Assembly: GCA_036496385.1 (NCBI GenBank)
Contig: DASXLD010000003.1
Location: 98,520-162,519 of the forward strand
Direction of reading: 5' to 3'
DNA: 64,000 bases
From: Schlegelella_A sp036496385
GTDB taxonomy: Bacteria; Pseudomonadota; Gammaproteobacteria; Burkholderiales; Burkholderiaceae_C
Shown: piece by piece, positions 33,437-45,077 of the stretch
Position numbering within the stretch: position 1 is the stretch's first letter
Layout of the letters: every line of letters starts with the position of its first letter
The notes under the pieces: generated by a model
Told to the model about the DNA's origin: nothing
Database searches by the model: none
What the model saw: only the letters and a program-made list of their open reading frames with translations
Program-made: the position numbers and the translations under genes

Positions 33437-34897
33437 CTAGTCCTCTTCCGCCCAGGCGTTGCCGTCGCGGGCGACGAGCGCGCTCGCTGCGGCAGGGCCC
33501 CACGATCCGGCCGCATACGGCCGCGGCCCGGTGTCGTCGCGCTGCCAGGCGTCGAGGATCGGCTCGACCCACGCCCACGCTTCCTCCTGCTCGTCGCTGC
33601 GCACGAACAGGTTGAGCCTGCCGGCGATGACGTCGAGCAGCAGCCGCTCGTACGCGCCGACGCGGTTCTCGGCGAACGCCTTGTCGAAGTCGAGGTCGAG
33701 CGAGACCGGCGCCAGCGCCTCGCCCTGGAACGCGCCCTTGGCCGCGAGCAGGTGCAGCTCGAGGCCGTCTTCCGGTTGCAGCTTGATGACGAGCTTGTTC
33801 GGCGAGTTGAGGCCGGGAAAGAGCAGATGCGGCGTGCGCCGGAAGTTGACGACGATCTGGGCATCGCGCTCGGCGAGACGCTTGCCGGTGCGCAGGTAGA
33901 ACGGCACGCCCGCCCAGCGCCAGTTCTGCACCTCGGTGCGCAGGGCGACGAAGGTCTCGGTCGCGCTGCCCGGCGGAACCTTGTCCTCGTCGGCGAATGC
34001 GGGCACGGCTTTGCCGTCGACGCTGCCGTTGCGGTATTGGCCGCGCACGACGTCGCGGCCGACGCTGTCGAGCGAAAAGGGCTTCAGCGAGCGCAGCACC
34101 TTCAGCTTCTCGTCGCGGATCGCGTCGGCGACCATCCGCGACGGCGGCTCCATCGCGACCATCGTCAGCAGCTGCAGCGCATGGTTCTGGATCATGTCGC
34201 GCAGCGCCCCGGTGCGGCCATAGAAGTCGCCGCGGGTGCCGACGCCGATCGACTCGGCGAGAGTGATCTGGATGTTGGCGATGCACTCGCGCCGCCAGAG
34301 CGGCTCGAACAGGATGTTGCCGAAGCGCAGCGCCATCAGGTTCTGCACCGCGGGCTTGCCGAGGTAGTGGTCGATCCGGAACGCTTGCTCCTCGGCGAAC
34401 ACCGAGCCGACGATGCGGTTGATCCGGCGCGCGCTCTCGAGGTCGTGGCCAAGCGGCTTTTCGAGGACGACGCGGACGTTCGGCCCGTTCAGCCCGGCCG
34501 CGCCGAGGTTCGCGCAGACGACGGGGAAAAGCTGCGGGCCGGTCGCCAGGTACATGACGACGATGTCGGCGGCGCCGGCACGGCCGGCATCGGACGCGAG
34601 CCACGCCTTCAGCCGCGCGTAGTCGGCGGCCAGCGAGAGGTCGAGCGCGAGATGGTGCAGCAGCGCCGCGAAGCGATCGAACTCGTCGTCGCTCGGCCGC
34701 TTCGCATCCTCGACGTCGGCGAAGCGTTCCTTCACCCAGGCACGGTAGGCGTCGTCGGCGAGCTCCTGGCGCGAGACGGCGACGATGCGGCCGCCCTCCG
34801 GCAACTTGCCGTGGCGCCAGGCCTGGAACAGCGCCGGCATCAGCTTGCGCCACGCCAGGTCGCCGGTGCCGCCGAAGAGGACGAGGTCGAACGCCAT
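33437..34897 (-). CDS. zwf: glucose-6-phosphate 1-dehydrogenase
   Basis: Start ATG at 34897 (MAFDLVLFGGTGDLAWRK), giving 486 residues, the usual length. The NADP/NAD motif GGTGDL (9-14) and the active-site block RIDHYLGKPAVQN, with the catalytic His/Lys, are intact. The C-terminal beta-sheet domain includes PFYLRTGKRL. It converts glucose-6-phosphate to 6-phosphogluconolactone in the oxidative pentose-phosphate or Entner-Doudoroff route. No pgl, edd or eda neighbour is present. Only 22 bases separate its start from the divergent gene at 34920, so promoters must overlap. Confidence 0.93.
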   Translation of the reverse strand: MAFDLVLFGGTGDLAWRKLMPALFQAWRHGKLPEGGRIVAVSRQELADDAYRAWVKERFADVEDAKRPSDDEFDRFAALLHHLALDLSLAADYARLKAWLASDAGRAGAADIVVMYLATGPQLFPVVCANLGAAGLNGPNVRVVLEKPLGHDLESARRINRIVGSVFAEEQAFRIDHYLGKPAVQNLMALRFGNILFEPLWRRECIANIQITLAESIGVGTRGDFYGRTGALRDMIQNHALQLLTMVAMEPPSRMVADAIRDEKLKVLRSLKPFSLDSVGRDVVRGQYRNGSVDGKAVPAFADEDKVPPGSATETFVALRTEVQNWRWAGVPFYLRTGKRLAERDAQIVVNFRRTPHLLFPGLNSPNKLVIKLQPEDGLELHLLAAKGAFQGEALAPVSLDLDFDKAFAENRVGAYERLLLDVIAGRLNLFVRSDEQEEAWAWVEPILDAWQRDDTGPRPYAAGSWGPAAASALVARDGNAWAEED

Positions 34898-34919
34898 GGG
34901 GAGAGGATACGATCGTCCG

Positions 34920-35408
34920 ATGGACAAGCTCGTCGCTCTCCTCGCGTTCGTGATCGCGCTGGTCCTGCCCGCGACCGCCGCCGCCCAGATCGGCGTCACG
35001 CCGGCGGCCGACCAGGAGCGGCTGCTCGCGAGCCCGGATCCTCGCCTCGCGGCGAACAAGCGTCTCGTCTACGACTTCTGGCGCGAGGTCTTCGAGGGCG
35101 GCCACATGGAGTTGGCCGAGAAGTACATGGCCGAGTCGTATCTCCAGCACAACCCGAACGTGGCGACGGGCCGCGCGGCGTTCGTCGAGTTCTTCCAGAA
35201 ATTCAGGAAGCCGGCGCCGATCGAGGCCCGCATCAAGGCGCCCGTCGTCGCCATCGTCGCCGAGGGCGATCTCGTCGTCCTGAGCTTTGCCCGCGAGAAC
35301 GCCGATCCCAAGGATCCGACGAAGAAGTACACGACGACGTGGTTTGACATGTTCCGCATCGAGGGCGGCAAGTTCGCCGAGCACTGGGACCCGGCTCTGA
35401 AGCAATAG
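34920..35408 (+). CDS. exported SnoaL-like (NTF2-fold) protein
   Basis: The ATG at 34920 gives 162 residues starting with a signal peptide (LVALLAFVIALVLPATAAAQ). The mature part fits the SnoaL-like polyketide-cyclase/NTF2 fold, with VYDFWREVFEGGHMELAEKY, NVATGRAAFVEFFQKF and a DMFRIEGGKFAEHWD end. Proteins of this group bind small hydrophobic ligands or act as cyclases/hydrolases. This one would be periplasmic. It is encoded 22 bases from the divergent zwf start. The histidine kinase operon follows 56 bases downstream. Confidence 0.75.
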   Translation: MDKLVALLAFVIALVLPATAAAQIGVTPAADQERLLASPDPRLAANKRLVYDFWREVFEGGHMELAEKYMAESYLQHNPNVATGRAAFVEFFQKFRKPAPIEARIKAPVVAIVAEGDLVVLSFARENADPKDPTKKYTTTWFDMFRIEGGKFAEHWDPALKQ

Positions 35409-35464
35409 AGACCTGTCGCACAAGCGATGAGACCGACCTTCGTCGTCCGTCCGGGCTCGCGCCG

Positions 35465-38898
<3,434 letters not shown>

Positions 38899-38902
<4 letters not shown>

Positions 38903-39279
38903 AAACGATCCTGATCGTCGAGGACAACGAGAAGAACATGAAGCTCGTGCGCGACATATTGCGCCACAACGGCCACCAGACGATCGAGGCGGCGACCGGG
39001 CTCGACGGCGTTCGGCTGGCCCACGAGCGGCGACCCGACCTGGTCCTGATGGATATCCAGCTGCCCGACATCGACGGCATCGAGGCGCTGAACCGGATCC
39101 GCAGCGAGCGCGCGCTCGACGCCGTGCCGGTGATCGCGGTCTCGGCGTCGGTGATGCCGGACGACCAGCAGAAGATCGTCACCTCGGGGTTCGATGCGTT
39201 CGTCACCAAGCCGATCAACCTCAAGCAGTTCCTCGCCACGGTGCAGCGCTTCCTGGCCGAAGGGCGCGCGCCGCCATGA
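38899..39279 (+). CDS. single-domain response regulator (CheY/DivK-like)
   Basis: The ATG at 38899 overlaps the histidine kinase stop (ATGA). The 126-residue receiver has acidic residues E8-D9, phosphorylatable Asp52 in LVLMDIQLPD and Lys104 in FVTKPINL. The phrase MDIQLPDIDGIEALNRIR is typical of DivK-like receivers next to hybrid signalling kinases. There is no output domain, so it likely relays phosphate or acts by protein contact, perhaps on the receiver-cyclase encoded downstream. Phosphotransfer from the H924 kinase is expected from the coupling. Confidence 0.92.
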
Positions 39280-40301
39280 GCGTGCTCGCCGCGTGCCACG
39301 TTCGCGGCGAGCGACGCGCGCGTGGCCGGGCGACGCTCGCGCTCGCCGCGGTCGTCGCGCTCGCGGCGGGTGCGGCTGCGGCCGAGCCGCGGCCGGGAGT
39401 CGCGACGGTCGGCGTCCTGTCGTACTTCGCGCCGCCGCCGGGGCCGCAGGCGGACTCGATCGAGCAGGCCTTCCTGCAGGGCCTGCGCAACCTCGGCTAC
39501 GTCGAGGGCAAGAACCTCGTCGTCGAGTGGCGCTATGCGGCCGGCAACGCCGACCGCCTCGCCGCAATGGCGGACGATCTCGTCCGGATCCGGGTCGAGC
39601 TGATCATCGCTGCCGGTCAGCCGGCGCGTGAAGCCGCCCGCAAGGCGACCGCGACGATTCCGATCCTGACGTTGTCGGGCAGCGATCCGGTGCGCGAAGG
39701 CTGGGCGCAGAGCCTGGCGCGGCCCGGCGGCAACGTCACCGGCCTGACTTTCACCTTTCCCGAGCTCGGCCCGAAGCGACTCGAACTGCTGCACGAAGCG
39801 GCGCCGTCGCTCAGCCGGGTCGCGGTGCTCGTCGATCCGGTCGAAGTCGTCGACGTCGGCGAGGTCCTCCGCGAGACGGAGGCGGGCGCGCGGCGGCTCG
39901 GCCTGCGGCTGCAGATCGTCCGCGTCAACGGTGCCGACGATCTCGAGGCCGCGTTCGCATCGGCACGCCGACAGCGCGCGCAGGCGGTGTTCGCGATCGC
40001 GATGTGGCCACACCGGGCCCGCGTCGCCGAGCTCGCGGCGCGCGACAAGCTGGTCTCGATCGGCGAGTCGTCGCAGGAAGCGCGCGACGGCATCCTGCTC
40101 GGCTACGGCGTCGACCCCGAAGATCTCGTCCGCCGCGCCGTCGCCATGATGGACAAGATCCTGAAGGGCGCGCGCGCCGGCGAGCTGCCGGTCGAGCGGG
40201 CGACGAAGTTCCGCCTCAGCGTCAACCTGAAGACGGCGCGCGCCATCGGCATCGCGATCCCGCGCTCGCTCCTGCTGCGCGCCGACGAGGTCATCGAATG
40301 A
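39276..40301 (+). CDS. ABC_sub_bind (TrpX-like) periplasmic binding protein
   Basis: The ATG at 39276 overlaps the receiver stop by four bases. The 341-residue protein has an Arg-containing signal segment (RATLALAAVVALAAGAAAAE), then the ABC_sub_bind fold: GVLSYFAPPPGP, GLRNLGYVEGKNLVVEWRYA, SGSDPVREGWAQSLARPGGN and GLTFTFPELGPKRLELL. Members bind amino acids or other small ligands in the periplasm. There is no permease or ATPase gene in this operon, which suggests a role in signalling (presenting a ligand to the kinase) instead of import. Confidence 0.85.
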   Translation: MSVLAACHVRGERRARGRATLALAAVVALAAGAAAAEPRPGVATVGVLSYFAPPPGPQADSIEQAFLQGLRNLGYVEGKNLVVEWRYAAGNADRLAAMADDLVRIRVELIIAAGQPAREAARKATATIPILTLSGSDPVREGWAQSLARPGGNVTGLTFTFPELGPKRLELLHEAAPSLSRVAVLVDPVEVVDVGEVLRETEAGARRLGLRLQIVRVNGADDLEAAFASARRQRAQAVFAIAMWPHRARVAELAARDKLVSIGESSQEARDGILLGYGVDPEDLVRRAVAMMDKILKGARAGELPVERATKFRLSVNLKTARAIGIAIPRSLLLRADEVIE

Positions 40302-41416
40302 GCGACGGGCGCGACGCTCGGGCGAAGATCCTCGTCGTCGACGACGTCGCGCTGAACGTCAAGCTGCTCGCCGACCTGCTGGCGGCAAAGGGCTACCGCA
40401 CGTGCGCCGCGGCGTCCGGCGCCGAGGCGCTCGCGGCGCTCGACCGCGAGCGGCCCGACCTGGTCCTGCTCGACGTCATGATGCCGGGCATGAGCGGCTA
40501 CGAGGTGTGCGCCGCGATCCGCGCCGACCCGGCGCACGCGATGCTGCCGGTCGTCCTCGTCACCGCGCTCGATCCGGCCCAGGAACGTGCCAAGGGTCTC
40601 GACGCCGGCGCCGACGACTTCCTCAGCAAGCCCGTGAGCCAGGCCGAGCTGCTGGCGCGGGTGCGGTCGCTGCTGCGCATCAAGTCGCTCTACGACGAGC
40701 TGCTGCGCCAGAAGGGCGAGCTCGCCGAGCTGAACCGAACGCTCGAGCAACGCGTCGAGGCGGGCGTGCACCAGCTCGAGAAGGTCTCGCGGCTGAAGCG
40801 CTTCTTCTCGCCGCAGCTCGCAGAGCTGATCGTCGCCGGCGGCGCCGAGTATCCGCTGAAGAGCCATCGGCGCGAGATCACCGTCGTCTTCCTCGACCTG
40901 CGCGGCTTCACCTCGTTCACCGAGACCGCCGATCCGGAGGACGTGATGGCCGTCCTCGGCGAATACCACGCCGCGATCGGTGCCCTCGTGCTCGGCCACG
41001 AAGGCACGCTCGAGCGCTTCACCGGCGACGGCGTGATGGTGTTCTTCAACGACCCGGTGCCGGTGCCCGACCCGGCGCTGCGCGCGGCGCGCATGGCGCT
41101 TGCGATGCAGCACGAAGTCCGCCGCCTCGCCGAAGTCTGGAGCAAACGCGGGCACGCACTCGCGATGGGAATCGGCATTGCGCAAGGGTTCGCGACGATC
41201 GGCGGGATCGGCTTTCCGGGCCGGATCGACTACGGCGCGATCGGCACCGTCACCAACCTGGCGGCACGTTTGTGCGGCGAAGCGCAAGGCGGCGAAATCC
41301 TCTGCTCGCAGCGCGTCCGCGCATCGCTCGACGGCGCGCTGCCGGTCGAGCCGGCGGGCGAGCTCGTCCTCAAGGGCTTCCACAAGCCGGTGCCGGCGTT
41401 TCGCGTCGTCGGGTGA
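40298..41416 (+). CDS. response regulator with class III adenylate/guanylate cyclase output
   Basis: This 372-residue protein starts four bases before the end of the preceding gene. The N-terminal receiver has Asp59 (LVLLDVMMPGMSGYEV) and Lys in FLSKPVS. A coiled coil (about 125-160, ELNRTLEQRVEAGVHQLEKV) leads to a class III nucleotidyl cyclase domain (about 180-372). Metal-binding Asp residues lie in VVFLDLRGFTSF and ERFTGDGVMVFF. The transition-state region is DYGAIGTVTNLAARL. It would make a cyclic nucleotide on phosphorylation. The residue before GD is ERFT, so base specificity is uncertain. Confidence 0.9.
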   Translation: MSDGRDARAKILVVDDVALNVKLLADLLAAKGYRTCAAASGAEALAALDRERPDLVLLDVMMPGMSGYEVCAAIRADPAHAMLPVVLVTALDPAQERAKGLDAGADDFLSKPVSQAELLARVRSLLRIKSLYDELLRQKGELAELNRTLEQRVEAGVHQLEKVSRLKRFFSPQLAELIVAGGAEYPLKSHRREITVVFLDLRGFTSFTETADPEDVMAVLGEYHAAIGALVLGHEGTLERFTGDGVMVFFNDPVPVPDPALRAARMALAMQHEVRRLAEVWSKRGHALAMGIGIAQGFATIGGIGFPGRIDYGAIGTVTNLAARLCGEAQGGEILCSQRVRASLDGALPVEPAGELVLKGFHKPVPAFRVVG

Positions 41417-41498
41417 ACGATTGCACTGCGCTGGAGCGCAAACTTCGGCTTCCTCGATCGTCGCCGACCGGCGATCCTCGTCGTCTGGAGGAATAGCC

Positions 41499-42467
41499 AT
41501 GAGAAGACGCAGACTTCTGCTCGCGGCCGCCGCGGCAGCGCTGCCACGGCTGGTCGTCGCGCAAGCGCGGCCGGCGCGCATCGGCTGGGTGACTGCCCAA
41601 CGGCCGCCGAGTCTCGTCCCCTACGTCGCCGCGTTTCGGGCCGCGCTCGCCGAGCTCGGTTTCGCCGAAGGCCGCAACCTCACGATCGAGCTCCGCTACG
41701 GCGATGACGATCTCGGCAAGGTTCGCGGCCTGACCGAAGAGCTGATCCGCCTGCCGGTCGACCTCCTCGTCGCGCAGGGCGCGGCGGTCGGCGAGGTCCG
41801 CGCGCTGAAGCCGCCGGTGCCGGTCGTCTACGCCTACAGCGGCGACCCCGTCGCGGCCGGCTTCTGCGAGGGCCTCGCGCGGCCGACCGGCAACATGACC
41901 GGCGTCACGTTCATGGCTGCAGAGATGAACGGCAAGCGGCTCGAGCTGTTGCGCGAGTTCGTTCCCGGCATGCGTCGGGCGACGCTGCTCGCCAACCCCG
42001 AGCACCCCGGCGAGTCGAGCGAACGCGCGATGGCCGAAGGCGCCGCCAGGCGGATCGGCCTCGACGTCGGCTATCTCGCCGCCCGTACCACCGACGAGCT
42101 GAACGCCGCGTTCGGGAAGATGGCGGCCGATCGTTCGCAGGGGATTTCGCTGTTCGCCGATGGCTTCGCGGTCCAGAACCGGGAGGCGATCATCGGCTTC
42201 GCGCTGCGTCAGCGCATCCCGCTGATCTCGGGCTGGCCGGTGTTCGCCTACAGCGGTGCGCTCTGCACTTATGGGCCGCGTCTCGAGGACTCGTACCGAC
42301 GACTGGCGTACTTCGCCGATCGGGTCTTGCGCGGCGCCAAGCCCGCCGATCTTCCGATCGAGCAGCCGACGACGATCGAGACGATCGTCAACCTCAAGAC
42401 GGCCGACGCCCTCGGCCTGACCGTTCCGCAGTCGGTGCTGGTGCGCGCCGACCGCGTGATCCGCTGA
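41499..42467 (+). CDS. second ABC_sub_bind periplasmic binding protein
   Basis: The ATG at 41499 follows TGGAGGAATAGCC and gives 322 residues with an Arg-rich signal (MRRRRLLLAAAAAALPRLVVAQ). The fold matches the other ABC_sub_bind protein in this operon: GWVTAQRPPS, LAELGFAEGRNLTIELRYG, SGDPVAAGFCEGLARPTGN and GVTFMAAEMNGKRLELLREF. Sequence similarity between the two is moderate, so the ligands probably differ. It lies 82 bases after the cyclase stop and again has no transporter partner. Its 3-prime end overlaps the convergent MFS gene by 74 bases. Confidence 0.82.
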   Translation: MRRRRLLLAAAAAALPRLVVAQARPARIGWVTAQRPPSLVPYVAAFRAALAELGFAEGRNLTIELRYGDDDLGKVRGLTEELIRLPVDLLVAQGAAVGEVRALKPPVPVVYAYSGDPVAAGFCEGLARPTGNMTGVTFMAAEMNGKRLELLREFVPGMRRATLLANPEHPGESSERAMAEGAARRIGLDVGYLAARTTDELNAAFGKMAADRSQGISLFADGFAVQNREAIIGFALRQRIPLISGWPVFAYSGALCTYGPRLEDSYRRLAYFADRVLRGAKPADLPIEQPTTIETIVNLKTADALGLTVPQSVLVRADRVIR

Positions 42468-43908
42468 CGGGCGCGCAGAGGAAGAACGCCGACCCGCTGG
42501 CGGCGATCGCAAGCACGGCGCCGACTGATGCGGCGCCGTGGAAGCGGGCGATGAAGCCGGAGGTCGTGGCGTCGGTCGCCAGCACCCAGCCGAGCAGCGC
42601 CGTCGCGAGCAGCCCGGCGACGCGCGCGGTCGCGTTGTTGACGCCCGATGCCGAGCCGACGTGGGCAGCGTCGACCGCGTCGATCACCGCTGCGGTCAGC
42701 GGCGCGACGCTGAGCGTGAGGCCGACGGCGACGAAGACGAGCGCCGGCAGGACGTCGATCGCGTAGCGCACCGCCGCGGCGTCGACGCGCAGGAAGAGTG
42801 CGAAGCCGGCGGCGACGAGCAGCGGCCCCGCGGTCAGCAGAGGGCGTGTGCCGACGCGCTCGGCGAGACGGCCGGCGGCGCGCGAGCCGAGACCCATCGC
42901 GACCGACAGCGGCAACAGCGCAGCGCCCGCGGCCGCTGCCGACCAGTGGCCGCGCTCGATGAGCAGAAAGGGCAGCAGCACGACCATGCCGCTCAACGCC
43001 GCATACAAGCACAGGGTGAGGATGCTGACGCCGATGAAGGTGCGGGTGCCGAACAGGGCGAGCGGCATCATCGCGCGGCGCTTGCGGCGCGCTTCGACGG
43101 CGACGAATGCGCCGAGGCAGGCGACGCCGGCGGCGATCGCGACCGCGCCGGTCGTCGTCGCGGCGGCGGCCGCGGCGGCGCCGCGCGCCGCGACCACGGT
43201 GAGCCCGTACGTCAGCAGACCGAGCCCTGCGGTCGCGAGTGCGGCGCCGGCGATGTCGAGCGGTGCAGCGTCGCCGCTGCGGCTCTCGCCGACCTTGCGC
43301 CATGCGAGCCCGGCGGCGATCGCGGCGACCGGGAGGTTGATCAGAAAGATCGCGCGCCAGCCGACGGTGTCGACGAGCCAGCCGCCGACGAGCGGGCCGA
43401 CGGCGCCGGTGACTGCGCTCGCCGCTGCCCAGGTGCCGACCGCGCGGCCGCGCGCCTCGCCGTCGAAGGCGGCGCCGAGCAACGCCAGGCTCGCCGGCAC
43501 CAGCAACGCGGCACCCACGCCCTGCAACGCGCGCGCCGCGAGCAGCCAGCCGAACGCAGGAGCGAGCGCGCAGCCGAGGGACGCAGCGGTGAAGATCGTG
43601 ATGCCGGTCAGGAAGATGCGCTTCCTGCCGAAGCGATCGCCGGCGACGCCGCCGAGCAGGACGAGGGCGCCGAGCGGCAGCAGGTAGGCGTTGATCAGCC
43701 AGCCGATCGACGCTCCGGAGGCGCCGGACGACGCGAGGTCATGCTCGATCGCCGGCAGGCCGACGTTGACGACCGAGCCGTCGATGAACGCGAGGCTCGA
43801 GCCGACGATCGTCGCCGCCAGCGTCGCCTTCGGATGGCGCGCCGTCGTGTCGCACGAGCTCGATTCGGCGAGCGCTGCGTCGCACGGCCCTGCGACGAGC
43901 GCGCGCAT
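42394..43908 (-). CDS. MFS drug efflux transporter, DHA2 (EmrB/QacA) family
   Basis: This 504-residue protein has about 14 hydrophobic helices, the DHA2 count. Motif A appears as GGVAGDRFGRKRIFLTG, motif C-like GPLVGGWLVDTVGWRAIFLINLP is present, and an early helix holds FIDGSVVNVGLPAI, all typical of multidrug/proton antiporters. It probably exports hydrophobic toxic compounds. No TetR/MarR regulator or membrane-fusion partner is adjacent. The C-terminus is Arg/Ser/Pro-rich (SGSRGRRAPAPTAE), and the gene overlaps the convergent binding-protein gene. Start ATG at 43908. Confidence 0.9.
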   Translation of the reverse strand: MRALVAGPCDAALAESSSCDTTARHPKATLAATIVGSSLAFIDGSVVNVGLPAIEHDLASSGASGASIGWLINAYLLPLGALVLLGGVAGDRFGRKRIFLTGITIFTAASLGCALAPAFGWLLAARALQGVGAALLVPASLALLGAAFDGEARGRAVGTWAAASAVTGAVGPLVGGWLVDTVGWRAIFLINLPVAAIAAGLAWRKVGESRSGDAAPLDIAGAALATAGLGLLTYGLTVVAARGAAAAAAATTTGAVAIAAGVACLGAFVAVEARRKRRAMMPLALFGTRTFIGVSILTLCLYAALSGMVVLLPFLLIERGHWSAAAAGAALLPLSVAMGLGSRAAGRLAERVGTRPLLTAGPLLVAAGFALFLRVDAAAVRYAIDVLPALVFVAVGLTLSVAPLTAAVIDAVDAAHVGSASGVNNATARVAGLLATALLGWVLATDATTSGFIARFHGAASVGAVLAIAASGSAFFLCAPVSGSRGRRAPAPTAERSGRGRRPS

Positions 43909-43912
43909 CGCT

Positions 43913-45073
43913 TCAGCCTGCGCCGCTCAGCCCGCGCAGCGCGCCGTAGGCGGCATCGACGCCCTGGCCGACGATCGCTTCCTTCCAGTCGTCGCGGTCG
44001 GTGTAGAACGCGTCGCGCAGCTGCCGCTTGATCGCGCGCCGCGTCACGTCGTCGGTCCCGGGATGGTTCTCGAGCCACTGGTCGGCGCGCAGCGCCCGCA
44101 TCACGTCGGCCTGCGGCTGGGTGCCGTACTCGAGCGCGATGCCGGTGTACTCGGCCTGGGCGCACTCCTCGTAGGCCGAGAGCCACATCAGGCCGCTCAG
44201 CAAGGCAGACGTCGACGAGCCGTCGTAGATCGACGTCACGTCGCCCCACCACGCCTTCGCGCGCGCGTACGACTCGGCGTCGTCGCGGCCGGCGTAGATG
44301 CGCTCGCCGTGGCCGCTCGGGCCGAGCCCGGTGTGCAGGTCGATCCAGCCGAGGCGGGTGCAGCGGGTGCCGTGGCGGTGCAGCACCTGGCGCAGCGTCG
44401 CGTGGCTCCAGGTCGGCTCGGCGCCGCCGTAGAAGAGGCCGTCCGGATGGGCGTACTGGCCGCCGGAGATGACCTGCTGCAGCGCGCGCTCGCCGTGCTC
44501 GGCGACGAACGCGTCGAGCGCCGCCGCCGTCGCCGGGTCGGGCGGCCAGTGCTCGGGAACGATGAAATCGGCGAGCTCGTCGTAGCGCGCGTTCGCCGGC
44601 GCGGCGGCGGCGAAGTCGCGGAAGTTGCGGTTGAGGTCGACGTTTTCGTGCGTCGTGCGCCGCCACCACGAGAAGCCGTGCGGATTGAGGCCGTGGATGT
44701 ACAGCACGGCGACGCCGGCGGCCTGCGCCGCCTCGTGCCACGCGACATCGCCGAGCAGCGCGACCTGGACTCCCGAGCCGCAGAAGCCTTCGACGCCGTG
44801 ACAGCCGCTGCTGACGATCAGGAGCGACTCGGCGGCGAACGGGCCGTCGCGGGCGACGTCCATCGCCAGCATCTCGCCGTCGCGGCCGGCAAGCGGATGG
44901 ACGTTCGTCTCGACGCCGAGCCCGCGCGAGCGCGCCGCAGCGAAGAACTTGTCGCGCGCCTCGGCGTAGCTCTGGGCGAAGTGACGGGCCGCGCCCTGTT
45001 CGCCCGGCGGCCGTGGCGGGGCCGGTGGGCGGGGAGCTGCCCGGCGCTCGGCCGGCGCGCCGGGCTTGCTCAT
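43913..45073 (-). CDS. M14-like (DUF2817) zinc carboxypeptidase family protein
   Basis: This 386-residue protein has a zinc-site-like H92-x2-E95 (SGCHGVEGFCGS), then the block HGLNPHGFSWWRRTTHENVD followed by LNRNF, which is characteristic of DUF2817/M14 relatives. A later His (GWIDLHTGLGPSG) is the likely third ligand. The first 25 residues are Pro/Ala/Arg-rich and may be a tail rather than a signal. It is probably a peptidase or amidohydrolase acting on small peptides or amides. It lies five bases after the M20 gene's stop on the minus strand, so the two probably form an operon. Confidence 0.78.
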   Translation of the reverse strand: MSKPGAPAERRAAPRPPAPPRPPGEQGAARHFAQSYAEARDKFFAAARSRGLGVETNVHPLAGRDGEMLAMDVARDGPFAAESLLIVSSGCHGVEGFCGSGVQVALLGDVAWHEAAQAAGVAVLYIHGLNPHGFSWWRRTTHENVDLNRNFRDFAAAAPANARYDELADFIVPEHWPPDPATAAALDAFVAEHGERALQQVISGGQYAHPDGLFYGGAEPTWSHATLRQVLHRHGTRCTRLGWIDLHTGLGPSGHGERIYAGRDDAESYARAKAWWGDVTSIYDGSSTSALLSGLMWLSAYEECAQAEYTGIALEYGTQPQADVMRALRADQWLENHPGTDDVTRRAIKRQLRDAFYTDRDDWKEAIVGQGVDAAYGALRGLSGAG

Positions 45074-45077
45074 CGGT

